NCBI GenBank assembly: GCA_023457715.1
Contig: JAEWKR010000091.1
Location: forward strand, 1-45,583
DNA length: 45,583 bases
Direction: 5' to 3'
From: Verrucomicrobiota bacterium
GTDB lineage: Bacteria; Verrucomicrobiota; Verrucomicrobiia; Opitutales; Opitutaceae
This document shows, piece by piece, positions 8,391-16,121 of this stretch. Under the pieces are notes generated by a model. The model searched no databases. It was not told the DNA's origin and saw only the letters and a list, made by a program, of their open reading frames with translations. Position 1 is the first letter of the stretch. Each line of letters starts with the position of its first letter. A program made the position numbers and the translations under genes.

Positions 8391-8571
8391 CGAAAAAAGG
8401 GACTAGGGACCAAAGTCACGGCTCGTGCTCGTGCTCGTGCTCTTGCTCGTGCTCGGGCTCGGGCGATAAGTCACAAAACCCGATCACGATCACGAGCAAG
8501 AGCACGAGCACGAACCGCAATCGTCTGGTTCCTGGTTCCTCGTCCCTCGTCCCTCCCGGTCCCCTCCGTTC
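8391..8571. repeat. Nested repeat-armed hairpin in a divergent promoter region
   Basis: The inner arms are arrays of gctcgt/gctctt (8421-8451) and its complement (8485-8515). Outer arms use a different word: gggac units (8399-8411) and ctcgtccctcgtccc (8538-8557). The structure lies between the divergent starts of the genes at 8321 (minus) and 8607 (plus), so it is not simply a terminator. The same gctcgt word recurs at 43359-43490. Confidence 0.75.
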
Positions 8572-8606
8572 TTGATTGAGACCGACATGCCTTCCACGCT
8601 TGTTGC

Positions 8607-10106
8607 GTGCTTGGTTGGGTTGCCGACGCTTTCCGCTTTGCCTGGGCGATGCTGTACTGGAACACGCGTAAGTCGTTGTTCCGGATGCGTCGTGGGCGGG
8701 TGGCGCCCCCTTGCCAGTCGCCCAGTGACTCGGGACGGGCATACGAGACCCGTTGCGATGCCTGCCTGCAGTGGGCGAAGCAGGAACGGTTTCGACGGGT
8801 CTGTCCCTTGCTGGTGGAAACGTCGGAGGGGCTTCGTTGTTCGGTCGACAGCCCCGCGGTGCGGCCGTTCTGGGGCATCGCATTTCGCTGGTACGGCGGG
8901 TCGGCGCTGGCGATCTACGCCGTGGCCGTGCTCACGGTGTTCGGGTTTCTCCGCACCATCGGATACCCGGTCAGCATTCTCCAAGTCGGCCTGCCGCCCT
9001 TGTGGCACGAGATCGGTGCCGCGCGTGGATGGTTTTTCCTGAAACGCTCCCAGGAAGCGTTCGCCGCCGGACGGACGAACGAGGGGCTGCTGTTCCTTTC
9101 GAACTCGTACGACTTCGATCCGGGCAATTACTCGGCCGGACTGGCGCTCGCGAAAGCGTTCCAGCTCAGCCAGGTCGCGCGCTCGGATGAGATCTTCGCA
9201 AAACTGTACGCGGACCATGAGGCCGAGCGGCCCGGCACGGCCCAGCAGTGGTTTCGCGCGCTGCTGGCACGGGGGGACTTCGACCGGGTCGTGTCCCTCG
9301 CCACGGACGAAATCGAACGGGATCCGGGACAGGCCAATGCGTGGATGCGAGCCGCGATCTTCGCCTCCCGACAGGCGCGGACGGAAACCGCGCTGCGCGC
9401 GTTGCTCGCGAAACCAACCCAGGCGCTACGCATCTGGCGTCCCGTGCTGGAAACGGAGTTGCTGTTTCACGCCAATCGGATCGAGGAGGTCCGGGCTGCC
9501 GTGGCGCGGCCCTGGCCCGCTTCCCTGCCGCCTTACAGCTTTCTGTATCAGGCCGAAATGCTCGTCCTGCTGGGAAATCCGGACGACGCGCTTGATCTGT
9601 TGGTGCAGCATCGGATCCGCCTGGATGACGAAGCCTATTTCACGCTCCGGTTACGCTGTCTTGCGGCTGCAGGCGCGACCCGCTCCCTGCGCTCGGAATT
9701 CAAAGCCATTCTCCTGGATCCGCCGCTCAACCAGGCGCGGTTGAAAATGATGTGCGCCCAGTTGATCCGATATCCCGATCCCGAGTTGTTCGCGCAGCTG
9801 CAGCGCAAGCTGGAGGACACGCCGATGCCCCTGACCGATGAGACGGCCGGGGGGTGGTTCTCCCTCCTCTGCACCGCTGGGGCGCTGGGCGACCTCGATC
9901 GGCTGAACACCTTGATGCTTCGACTCCGGAACGCGGCCCAGACGCCCTTCACGGCGCTGCAGATGGTCGAGGCATTCTTCCGGGGGCAGATGTCGGACCC
10001 GCGCGCCACGACCTTCCTGCCCTTTCTGCCGGTGCCGCTCGAGGTCGGGTACGCCCTCATTGAACGTTACCCCGGGAAACCCCGCCCGGCGGCCACCCCG
10101 CCATGA
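8607..10106 (+). CDS. Membrane-anchored repeat protein coupled to the exosortase
   Basis: 499 residues from a GTG start; an ATG at 8649 is the alternative. The first 90 residues hold five cysteines (PPC, RCDAC, RVC, LRC), possibly a metal-binding or disulfide-rich cytoplasmic module. One membrane helix follows (about 97-120, LAIYAVAVLTVFGF). The remaining 370 residues are helical, with TPR-like features: alternating small and large residues, and AGLALAKAFQLSQVARSDEIF and LLGNPDDALDLLVQH stretches. I recognise no named family. The stop codon overlaps the exosortase start (ATGA at 10103-10106), so the two are translationally coupled and probably act together at the membrane in protein sorting or polysaccharide export. 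Confidence 0.65.
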   Translation: MLGWVADAFRFAWAMLYWNTRKSLFRMRRGRVAPPCQSPSDSGRAYETRCDACLQWAKQERFRRVCPLLVETSEGLRCSVDSPAVRPFWGIAFRWYGGSALAIYAVAVLTVFGFLRTIGYPVSILQVGLPPLWHEIGAARGWFFLKRSQEAFAAGRTNEGLLFLSNSYDFDPGNYSAGLALAKAFQLSQVARSDEIFAKLYADHEAERPGTAQQWFRALLARGDFDRVVSLATDEIERDPGQANAWMRAAIFASRQARTETALRALLAKPTQALRIWRPVLETELLFHANRIEEVRAAVARPWPASLPPYSFLYQAEMLVLLGNPDDALDLLVQHRIRLDDEAYFTLRLRCLAAAGATRSLRSEFKAILLDPPLNQARLKMMCAQLIRYPDPELFAQLQRKLEDTPMPLTDETAGGWFSLLCTAGALGDLDRLNTLMLRLRNAAQTPFTALQMVEAFFRGQMSDPRATTFLPFLPVPLEVGYALIERYPGKPRPAATPP

Positions 10107-11728
10107 CCGCACCCGCGCCCATCCCCGCGGCAGCCGTCACGCCGGCCGCCCCCCTGAACGAGGTCTCGCGGCTCGCCCAGCTTGCCCTGGTGCTGATCGG
10201 CGCCGCCGTCGTCGCCTTGTCCGTCCGACTCTGGCCCGATTGGCGGTCCAATCCCGACTTGTCGCACGGGATGTTCATGCCCCTCATTTTCGGCCTCCTC
10301 GTTCACGAGGCCCGACAACGCCCCATCCGTTTCCTGGCAAACGGGCCGGGGATTGGCGCGGGGGTCGCCCTGCTGCTCGTTCTGACGCTCGCGGCGCTCC
10401 TGGCTGCCGGGCTTTACGCCGCGTCGGTCGACTGGTCCCACCCCCTCGTCAATGGATCGCTGACGGTGGCCCTCGTCTGTCTGCTGGGTGCAGTGGCCCT
10501 GGTCTACTCGAGTGATCGCGTCCGGCTGGTCGGGTGCAACTGGACCGCCGCCACCGCCGTCGGGCTGTGGTTTCTTTGCACGCCCTTGCCTCCGGGCACC
10601 TACACGCGGCTCACGCTGACCCTCCAGATGTGGGTCACGGAGTGGGTCCTGCAGGCGTTGCATGTGCTGGGCATCGCGGCGGTGCGCCACGGCAACATCA
10701 TCGAGCTCGCCAACACGACGGTGGGCGTGGAGGAGGCCTGCAGCGGTATCCGAAGTCTGATTTCCTGTGTGTTCGCGGGCTTTTTCTTTTCCGCCACACT
10801 GGTGCGACGACCCTGGGGACGCGCCCTCATCATCAGCCTCACCGTGCCGCTCGCGCTGGGCATGAACTTCCTGCGTTCGCTCACCCTCACGCTGCTTTCG
10901 AACGGCGGCGTGGATATTTCCGGAGCGTGGCATGACCTCACCGGGTTTGCCGTCCTCGGCGTTACCGCTGCCCTCCTGGCCGGACTGGCCCTGGTCCTGG
11001 AGCGGGGCGGCCCGGGTCCTGCCGTGGTACCGGTCTGGCGCGACACCCCTCGGGCCCCCAAGGCGTGGTTTGCCGCCATCATTGGCACCTTGGGCATCGC
11101 CACCGTGCTGGTGATCATCTCGATTGCCAACACCCGACCCTCGCCGCGGCAAGACGTACCCCCGCCGGACCTGGCAGCACTCCTGCCCGACGCCGTTCCC
11201 GGCTGGCAGGTCAGCACCACCGACAACCTGTACGAGTTCAGCGAGACGCTCCGCACGTCGCATCTGGCCCAGAGAATATATCGCCGGATCGAGCGGGACG
11301 GGTCACCGACCGAGGTCATCCTTTATACGGCGTACTGGCCCGCCGGACAGGTGCCGGTGAGCCTGGTTGCTTCGCACACCCCCGACGCGTGCTGGCCGGG
11401 CTCCGGCTGGACCGCGCAACCCGCGCCCTCTACCCGGGAGGAACTCCACGTCGCCGGCCGCGACCTGGCCGCCGCCGAATATCGCATCTTTGCCTTCGAA
11501 CGCTTCCGCCAGCACGTCTGGTTCTGGCATATCTACGACGGCCGTCCGCTGGTGTACCGCGATCCCTACTCCCCCCTCGAGTTACTGCGGATGGCGTGGA
11601 CCTATGGCTTCCGTCGCCACGGCGACCAGCTTTTCGTCCGGGTCTCCAGCAACAAGCCGTGGGCGGAGCTAGCCCGTGACCCACTCCTCACCGAGTTCTT
11701 CCGACGCACCCAGGCAGTCGGGCTCTAG
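10103..11728 (+). CDS. Exosortase with fused EpsI-like domain
   Basis: 541 residues. Residues about 20-300 form eight or so membrane helices with the exosortase/archaeosortase catalytic triad: Cys213 in VEEACSGIRSL, Arg258 in MNFLRSL and His277 in GAWHDL. Exosortases cleave the C-terminal PEP-CTERM sorting signal of secreted proteins during surface attachment. After a further helix near 320-340, residues about 350-541 match the EpsI-type periplasmic domain, with HTPDACWPGSGW (His425, Cys430) and VWFWHIYDGR. EpsI is usually a separate protein encoded beside the exosortase, or fused as here. Translation is coupled to the upstream gene by ATGA. No PEP-CTERM substrate is encoded in the window. 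Confidence 0.9.
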   Translation: MTAPAPIPAAAVTPAAPLNEVSRLAQLALVLIGAAVVALSVRLWPDWRSNPDLSHGMFMPLIFGLLVHEARQRPIRFLANGPGIGAGVALLLVLTLAALLAAGLYAASVDWSHPLVNGSLTVALVCLLGAVALVYSSDRVRLVGCNWTAATAVGLWFLCTPLPPGTYTRLTLTLQMWVTEWVLQALHVLGIAAVRHGNIIELANTTVGVEEACSGIRSLISCVFAGFFFSATLVRRPWGRALIISLTVPLALGMNFLRSLTLTLLSNGGVDISGAWHDLTGFAVLGVTAALLAGLALVLERGGPGPAVVPVWRDTPRAPKAWFAAIIGTLGIATVLVIISIANTRPSPRQDVPPPDLAALLPDAVPGWQVSTTDNLYEFSETLRTSHLAQRIYRRIERDGSPTEVILYTAYWPAGQVPVSLVASHTPDACWPGSGWTAQPAPSTREELHVAGRDLAAAEYRIFAFERFRQHVWFWHIYDGRPLVYRDPYSPLELLRMAWTYGFRRHGDQLFVRVSSNKPWAELARDPLLTEFFRRTQAVGL

Positions 11729-11761
11729 CCTTCGCAATCACCCGCGAAAGCCTTGTTTCCA

Positions 11762-11780
11762 TGTCACCCAATGGGTGACA
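11762..11780. promoter_or_regulatory. Perfect 8-bp palindrome after the exosortase gene
   Basis: tgtcaccc and gggtgaca are perfect complements around a 3-nt loop, 33 bp past the exosortase stop. No T-run follows, so it is either a weak or factor-dependent terminator or an operator for whatever is transcribed from 11800 on. Confidence 0.4.
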
Positions 11781-11877
11781 GGTTTCCGGGCGCAACCTGC
11801 GAGGGCGTGGTGGGCGCGCAGCGGATATTAATCGCTTTGCTTTATGGTTGTTCATCGGTCAAAACTTTTGGGTGCTG

Positions 11878-11964
11878 ATGTCGACGACCAAGCGCGAGAA
11901 GATCATCCTGGCGACGCTTGCGATGCTGTTTGTGCTCGGGCTTGTGGGGATGGCGGTGCTGTAG
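11878..11964 (+). CDS. Possible 28-residue single-helix membrane peptide
   Basis: The frame ATG...TAG encodes a charged start (MSTTKREK) followed by about 20 strongly hydrophobic residues (IILATLAMLFVLGLVGMAVL). This is a positive-inside single-pass profile of the kind seen in small membrane proteins. There is no clear Shine-Dalgarno (gggtg 3-7 nt upstream). It is the only coding candidate in the 471-bp gap between the exosortase and fabV. It could be chance; conservation in relatives would decide. Confidence 0.3.
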   Translation: MSTTKREKIILATLAMLFVLGLVGMAVL

Positions 11965-12199
11965 GACGCAGGAGGGCGCGGTCTCGACCCGGATGACCTT
12001 GCGGGATTCGCGGAGTACGGAAACGCGAACGGCGGGATTGTAAGGGCGAACGAATGAAGGGAAGAAGCAATGAGGCGGTGCGGCGTAACGTGTCCGTGCC
12101 TTCGCGCGTGCGACCAGCCCTGGCAAGGAATGAGGCGGCCTGACGCCTATCGCTTTTCGCCCTTGTCAGGACATTTTCCCCTTAGGAGGCTGGGCCCTT
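11965..12199. other. Noncoding leader region of fabV with an imperfect hairpin
   Basis: No convincing ORF is visible. Near the 3' end an interrupted hairpin can be drawn: outer stem 12120-12128 with 12161-12169 (ctggcaagg/ccttgtcag), inner stem 12133-12137 with 12144-12148. A strong ribosome binding site, aggagg, at 12184-12189 lies 10 nt before the fabV ATG. The hairpin is close enough to influence fabV translation, but this is speculative. Confidence 0.4.
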
Positions 12200-13387
12200 A
12201 TGATTATCAAGCCGAAGGTCCGCGGGTTCGTTTGCGTTACAGCTCATCCTGAAGGCTGCGCCGCACACGTGCAGGAGTGGATTGACCATGTGAAGGCGAA
12301 GGGCCCCGTCGCGAACGGTCCGAAGAAGGTCTTGGTCATCGGTTCGTCCACGGGGTACGGGCTCGCCTCCCGCATTACGGCCGCCTTTGGCTCGGGCGCG
12401 GCCACCCTGGGCGTGTTTTTCGAGCGTCCGTCGGAAGAAGGACGCCCGGCGACTCCGGGCTGGTACAACACGATCGGGTTCACCCGCGCCGCGCGGGCGG
12501 CCGGCTTGTACGCCCGGAACATCAATGGCGACGCCTTCTCGGATGACGTGAAGCGCCAGACGCTCGAGGCCATCAAGGCAGACCTGGGACAGGTGGATCT
12601 GGTGGTCTACTCCCTCGCCTCGCCGCGCCGCACCCACCCGAAGACGGGCGTGGTCCACAAGTCAGTGCTCAAGCCGGTCGGCGCCCCCTACACCAACAAG
12701 ACCGTCGATACGGACAAAGGCGTCGTGAGCACGGTCACGATCGAGCCGGCAAACGAGCAGGAGATCGCCGATACGACCGCGGTGATGGGCGGGGAAGACT
12801 GGGAATTCTGGATGAATGCCCTCGCCGAAGCGGGGCTGTTGGCGCCGGGTGCGCAATCCGTGGCTTACTCCTACATCGGGCCCGAGGTCACCTGGGCGAT
12901 CTACAAGAACGGCACCATCGGCCTGGCGAAGAACGACCTCGAGCGGGCGGCGAAAAACATCGATTCCCTGCTGAAGCTGAACGGCGGCGGACGCGCCTTC
13001 ATCTCGGTCAACAAGGCCCTCGTCACCCAGGCGAGCTCGGCCATCCCCGTCGTGCCCCTGTACATTTCGATCCTCTACAAGGTGATGAAGGCCGCCGGCA
13101 CCCACGAAGGTTGCATCGAGCAGATTCAACGCCTGTTCGCCACCCAGATGTACAACGGGCGCACGCCGCAATTCGACTCCGCCGGTCGCGTTCGCCTCGA
13201 CGACTGGGAGATGCGGGCGGACATCCAGGATGCGGTCCGCCAGATCTGGCCTGGTGTCACCACCGAAAACCTCGCAACGGAAACCGACATCGCCGGCTAT
13301 CGAAGGGAGTTCCTGAAACTCTTCGGCTTCGGGCTCAACGGCATCAACTACGAAGCCGAAACCGAGCCGCACGTGCCGATGATCTGA
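12200..13387 (+). CDS. fabV: Enoyl-[acyl-carrier-protein] reductase FabV
   Basis: 395 residues, the normal FabV length. It catalyses the NADH-dependent last step of each fatty-acid elongation cycle, and FabV enzymes characteristically resist triclosan. The N-terminal IIKPKVRGFVCVTAHPEGC, the dinucleotide-binding GSSTGYG (48-54) and the catalytic Tyr235-x8-Lys244 (within TWAIYKNGTIGLAK) are all present, at the same numbering as the characterised Yersinia enzyme. The C-terminal GFGLNGINYEAE is also typical. The start is fixed by an aggagg ribosome binding site 10 nt upstream. It may be monocistronic: a repeat array separates it from dtd. Confidence 0.96.
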   Translation: MIIKPKVRGFVCVTAHPEGCAAHVQEWIDHVKAKGPVANGPKKVLVIGSSTGYGLASRITAAFGSGAATLGVFFERPSEEGRPATPGWYNTIGFTRAARAAGLYARNINGDAFSDDVKRQTLEAIKADLGQVDLVVYSLASPRRTHPKTGVVHKSVLKPVGAPYTNKTVDTDKGVVSTVTIEPANEQEIADTTAVMGGEDWEFWMNALAEAGLLAPGAQSVAYSYIGPEVTWAIYKNGTIGLAKNDLERAAKNIDSLLKLNGGGRAFISVNKALVTQASSAIPVVPLYISILYKVMKAAGTHEGCIEQIQRLFATQMYNGRTPQFDSAGRVRLDDWEMRADIQDAVRQIWPGVTTENLATETDIAGYRREFLKLFGFGLNGINYEAETEPHVPMI

Positions 13388-13506
13388 GTTTCTGGTTTCT
13401 GGTTTCTAGTTCCTGGTTTCTAGTTTCTAGTTTCTAGTTTCTGGTTTCCGGTTTCCGGTTTCTAGTTCTGGTTTCGGGTTTGGTTCCGGAACTTGAAACC
13501 AAACCG
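13388..13506. repeat. Tandem ggtttctagttt array with partial inverted arm
   Basis: About ten imperfect copies of ggtttct(a/g)gtt run from just after the fabV stop. A 15-nt arm (13457-13471) pairs 13 of 15 with 13486-13500. It fills the gap up to the dtd start at 13518 and has no coding potential. Confidence 0.75.
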
Positions 13507-13517
13507 CTGCTCCCTCC

Positions 13518-13982
13518 ATGCGCGCCGTTGTCCAACGCGTTTCGTCCGCCAAGGTGTCGGTGGACGGGGCTGTCGTGGGTGAGATCGGTCGAGGGCTGCT
13601 GGTGCTGCTTGGGGTGGGCCATCACGATACCGACGAAGACGCCCGGTGGCTGGCGCAGAAGGTGGCGGCGCTGCGCCTCTTTGAGGATGAGACGGGCAGG
13701 ATGGCCCGATCCGTCGTCGACCTCGGTGGCGGACTGCTGGTGGTCAGCCAGTTCACCTTGCTGGCCGATGTCGGCAAGGGCACGCGACCGTCCTTCAACG
13801 ACGCCGCACGTCCCGAGGTGGCGATTCCTCGTTACGAAGCGTTCGTGCAGTTCGCCACCGCCGCCTTGGGGCGACCCGTGGCCACGGGCCGTTTCGGCGC
13901 GCAGATGGCCGTCGAACTGGTGAACGACGGACCCGTGACGCTGGTGGTGGACCGGACCGCTACGAGGTCATTGGAAACTTGA
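13518..13982 (+). CDS. dtd: D-aminoacyl-tRNA deacylase Dtd
   Basis: 154 residues, close to the usual 145-150. It removes D-amino acids (and glycine from tRNA-Ala) mischarged onto tRNA. The starting MRAVVQRVSSAKVSVDG, the SQFTL active-site motif (77-81) and the NxGPVT motif (NDGPVT, 136-141), which together form the chirality-proofreading site across the dimer, are intact. It is cytosolic. Its stop codon is the first part of the downstream hairpin arm. Confidence 0.95.
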   Translation: MRAVVQRVSSAKVSVDGAVVGEIGRGLLVLLGVGHHDTDEDARWLAQKVAALRLFEDETGRMARSVVDLGGGLLVVSQFTLLADVGKGTRPSFNDAARPEVAIPRYEAFVQFATAALGRPVATGRFGAQMAVELVNDGPVTLVVDRTATRSLET

Positions 13983-14048
13983 GATTGGAGATTTGAGATT
14001 TCCGAACCGCGAACGCCGCCATCTCAAATTTCAAATTTCAAATCTCAG
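13980..14048. repeat. Repeat-armed hairpin (gagattt word) in a convergent gap
   Basis: gagattggagatttgagatt (13981-14000) pairs with the complement array at 14021-14048 (atctcaaatttcaaatttca...). The structure begins in the dtd stop codon and ends 8 bp before the stop of the small minus-strand ORF at 14056, occupying the whole convergent gap. Confidence 0.75.
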
Positions 14049-14055
14049 ATCTTCC

Positions 14056-14232
14056 TCAGGCTTTCCGATCGCGATGCCACACGCGGGCCAGACGGGATTC
14101 GTCCAGCGCGATGAGGGCTTCCGCGGCGGCAAACAGACCTGCGACCACGGCGTTGATGAGGGTTTGGAGCACTTTCATGGGGTGGGGAATGTTGTACGGA
14201 CGGTCCTTACGGTAGTCGCCTGCAAGATGCAT
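14056..14232 (-). CDS. Small hypothetical protein, possible membrane helix
   Basis: 58 residues from the ATG at 14232; a GTG at 14253 and an ATG 54 nt further in are alternatives. It has a basic start (MHLAGDYRKDRPYN), a hydrophobic stretch VLQTLINAVVAGLFAAAEAL, and a charged tail (DESRLARVWHRDRKA). No family is recognised. The main support is position: the repeat hairpin at 13980-14048 stops exactly short of its stop codon, as such hairpins do at other gene ends here. The Shine-Dalgarno is weak (ggtgga, 13-18 nt upstream). Confidence 0.4.
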   Translation of the reverse strand: MHLAGDYRKDRPYNIPHPMKVLQTLINAVVAGLFAAAEALIALDESRLARVWHRDRKA

Positions 14233-14253
14233 CGCCCGTGCCAATCCACCCAC

Positions 14254-14573
14254 CTCGACGTAAGCCGTTGAACCCCGAGCGATAACGATTGCATGACCGT
14301 CACGCCTTGACGTTCGCGGCCGCCCCCAAGCGGGTGCAGTTCCCCAATCCAGGCAGAATCTGCCGAGGACCCCGCCCCAGCCCGCGGTCGAATCTCATAG
14401 CCAGCATAACGTTCACTTTCACCCGCGGCCGCGACCTTGTTTCATTTTTCTTCCCTCGCGGATGGCGGGTTCGAACCCTTGGATGGTCGTGATGAGCAGG
14501 TGTGAAATCCAGTTCCTCAATGCCTCTCCCGCGGTGGGCAGATCAACCGCACTCCGGACCCATCGCCGTCGCC
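14254..14573. other. Noncoding region upstream of the ECF sigma gene
   Basis: No supported gene. It contains one perfect 12-bp palindrome (gggttcgaaccc, 14467-14478), 95 bp before the sigma factor ATG. It resembles a tRNA T-loop but lacks the rest of a tRNA; it could be an operator. I see no clear ECF-type promoter pair. Confidence 0.35.
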
Positions 14574-15125
14574 ATGGCTGACACGCCCGAGCCTCCGCGG
14601 GACTTCGGTTCGTTTTACCAGGCCACGGTGGCACCGCTGCGCCGTTACCTATCGCGACTGCTCGGCAGCGCGCCGGAGGCCCAGGATGTGGCGCACGATG
14701 CCTATGTGCGGGTTTATCCCGCAGTTTCACGCCAGGAAGCGCGGAAGCCCGAGGCGCTCCTGTATGTCACGGCGCGGCGGCTGGCGATCAACCGGCTGCG
14801 GCGACGCAGCATTTCGCCGGTCGCGCCGGAAGGACCTTCTTTTCAAACGGCGGCTTCCGGCGCCCCCGGCGTCGAGCAACAGGTCATGGCCCGGCAGGAA
14901 TTGCGACTCCTGCAGACCGCGATCGCGGAACTCCCCGAGGGGTGTCGCACGGTGCTGCTGCTGCGCAAAGTCGAACTTCTCTCCCATCGGGAAATTGCCG
15001 AGCGCCTGGGCATTGCGGTCAGCACCGTCGAGAAACAACACGCCCGGGCCCTCCGGTTGCTGAAAGCGGCGATGCCGGCGGAATGCGCACCCCAGGCGGG
15101 CGCCGACAAGGAGGCGACGTCATGA
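14574..15125 (+). CDS. ECF RNA polymerase sigma factor (FecI-like)
   Basis: 183 residues from the ATG at 14574; a GTG at 14502 would add 24 residues lacking similarity. Region 2 (DFGSFYQATVAPLRRYLSRL, then DVAHDAYVRVY) and region 4 (LPEGCRTVLLLRKVE, HREIAERLGIAVSTVEKQHA) are typical of ECF sigma factors. It should direct transcription of its target genes when released by the FecR-like protein whose start overlaps its stop (ATGA, 15122-15125). With the TonB receptor that follows, it makes a complete cell-surface signalling system. The inducing substrate is unknown. Confidence 0.9.
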   Translation: MADTPEPPRDFGSFYQATVAPLRRYLSRLLGSAPEAQDVAHDAYVRVYPAVSRQEARKPEALLYVTARRLAINRLRRRSISPVAPEGPSFQTAASGAPGVEQQVMARQELRLLQTAIAELPEGCRTVLLLRKVELLSHREIAERLGIAVSTVEKQHARALRLLKAAMPAECAPQAGADKEATS

Positions 15126-16117
15126 GCGCCCTTCCCTCCCCGTCCCCATCGGCCCACGAAGCAGCTGCGCTCTGGGCGGCGAAAATCGACGGCGGCACCC
15201 TCGAGGCGTCAGAGCGCCAGGCGCTGGATGCCTGGCTGGCAGCGGACGCCACGCATCGCGCCCTGTTGTCCTCGTATTGTCAGTTTTCCGCCGATCTGGA
15301 GCAGCAACTCCCCGCGCTGGTGGTGAGCGGCGCGCTGGCCATGCCGACCCCGAAGCGGCCGCGCTCCCGCCGGCTGGGCTGGGCGCTCCTGTTCAGCGGC
15401 GCGCTCGCTGGAGCGGCGATGGTGGCCTGGATGGTGGCCCCGCGCGGCGCGACGAGCGAAACCCAGACGGTGGCCACCTCCCTGGGCGAACGCCAGAGCC
15501 TCACCCTCGCCGACGGTACGCGAGTGGAACTGAATGCCCGCACCAGCCTGAAGGTGGAACTGGGTCCGGACGAGCGCCGCGTGCGGATCGCCGACGGCCA
15601 GGCGTTCTTCATGGTCGCGAAAGATGCCAGGCGGCCCTTTATCGTGGCCACGCCCGCCGGCTCCGTGCGTGTCACTGGTACTGTTTTCGATGTCCGTGCC
15701 GAGACGGCCGAACTGGCCGTGACGGTGGTCGAAGGTTCCGTTCAGGTGACGCCTTCGCTGGTCGGTCCCCCGTCGGGACCGGTGTCGCTGACCGCGCGGG
15801 AACAGCTCACGACCTCCCGCTCCGGTCCGGTGGCCGTGCGGTCCCTGGGCGCCACGGAGGTTGAGGACGCGCTCGCCTGGCGGCACGGCGAAGTCGTGTT
15901 CGATGGAACCACGCTGGCGAGTGCCCTCGACCGTTTCGGCCGCTACCACGGTCGCGCCCTGAACGCCGACGCCCGTTGTGCGAGCCTTCGCGTCGGCGGC
16001 CGGTACCGGCTCGATGATCTCAACAGTTTTCTGAGCGACCTCCAATCGTTCCTGCCCGTCCACGTCGCGCAGGACCAGGCCAGCGGCGCGATCACCGTGA
16101 CGGCACGGGCCCGATAA
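15122..16117 (+). CDS. FecR-family anti-sigma/sigma regulator
   Basis: 331 residues. The N-terminal cytoplasmic domain (about 10-50, HEAAALWAAKIDGGTLEASE) is the FecR N-terminal/DUF4880 type that binds the sigma factor. One membrane helix lies at about 85-105. The periplasmic FecR domain (TSLGERQSLTLADGTRVELN, about 119-220) is followed by a C-terminal secretin/TonB short N-terminal-like region (LASALDRFGRYHGRAL, VGGRYRLDDLNSFLSDL). It transmits receptor occupancy to the sigma factor. The ATG at 15122 overlaps the sigma stop, and the receptor gene starts 4 nt after its stop, so all three are one operon. Confidence 0.92.
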   Translation: MSALPSPSPSAHEAAALWAAKIDGGTLEASERQALDAWLAADATHRALLSSYCQFSADLEQQLPALVVSGALAMPTPKRPRSRRLGWALLFSGALAGAAMVAWMVAPRGATSETQTVATSLGERQSLTLADGTRVELNARTSLKVELGPDERRVRIADGQAFFMVAKDARRPFIVATPAGSVRVTGTVFDVRAETAELAVTVVEGSVQVTPSLVGPPSGPVSLTAREQLTTSRSGPVAVRSLGATEVEDALAWRHGEVVFDGTTLASALDRFGRYHGRALNADARCASLRVGGRYRLDDLNSFLSDLQSFLPVHVAQDQASGAITVTARAR

Positions 16118-16121
16118 GGTC

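Noticed and set aside
14467..14478. tRNA-like T-loop (gggttcgaaccc)
   Set aside because: The flanking bases do not form a T-stem, and no acceptor, D or anticodon stems can be placed. Kept only as a palindrome.
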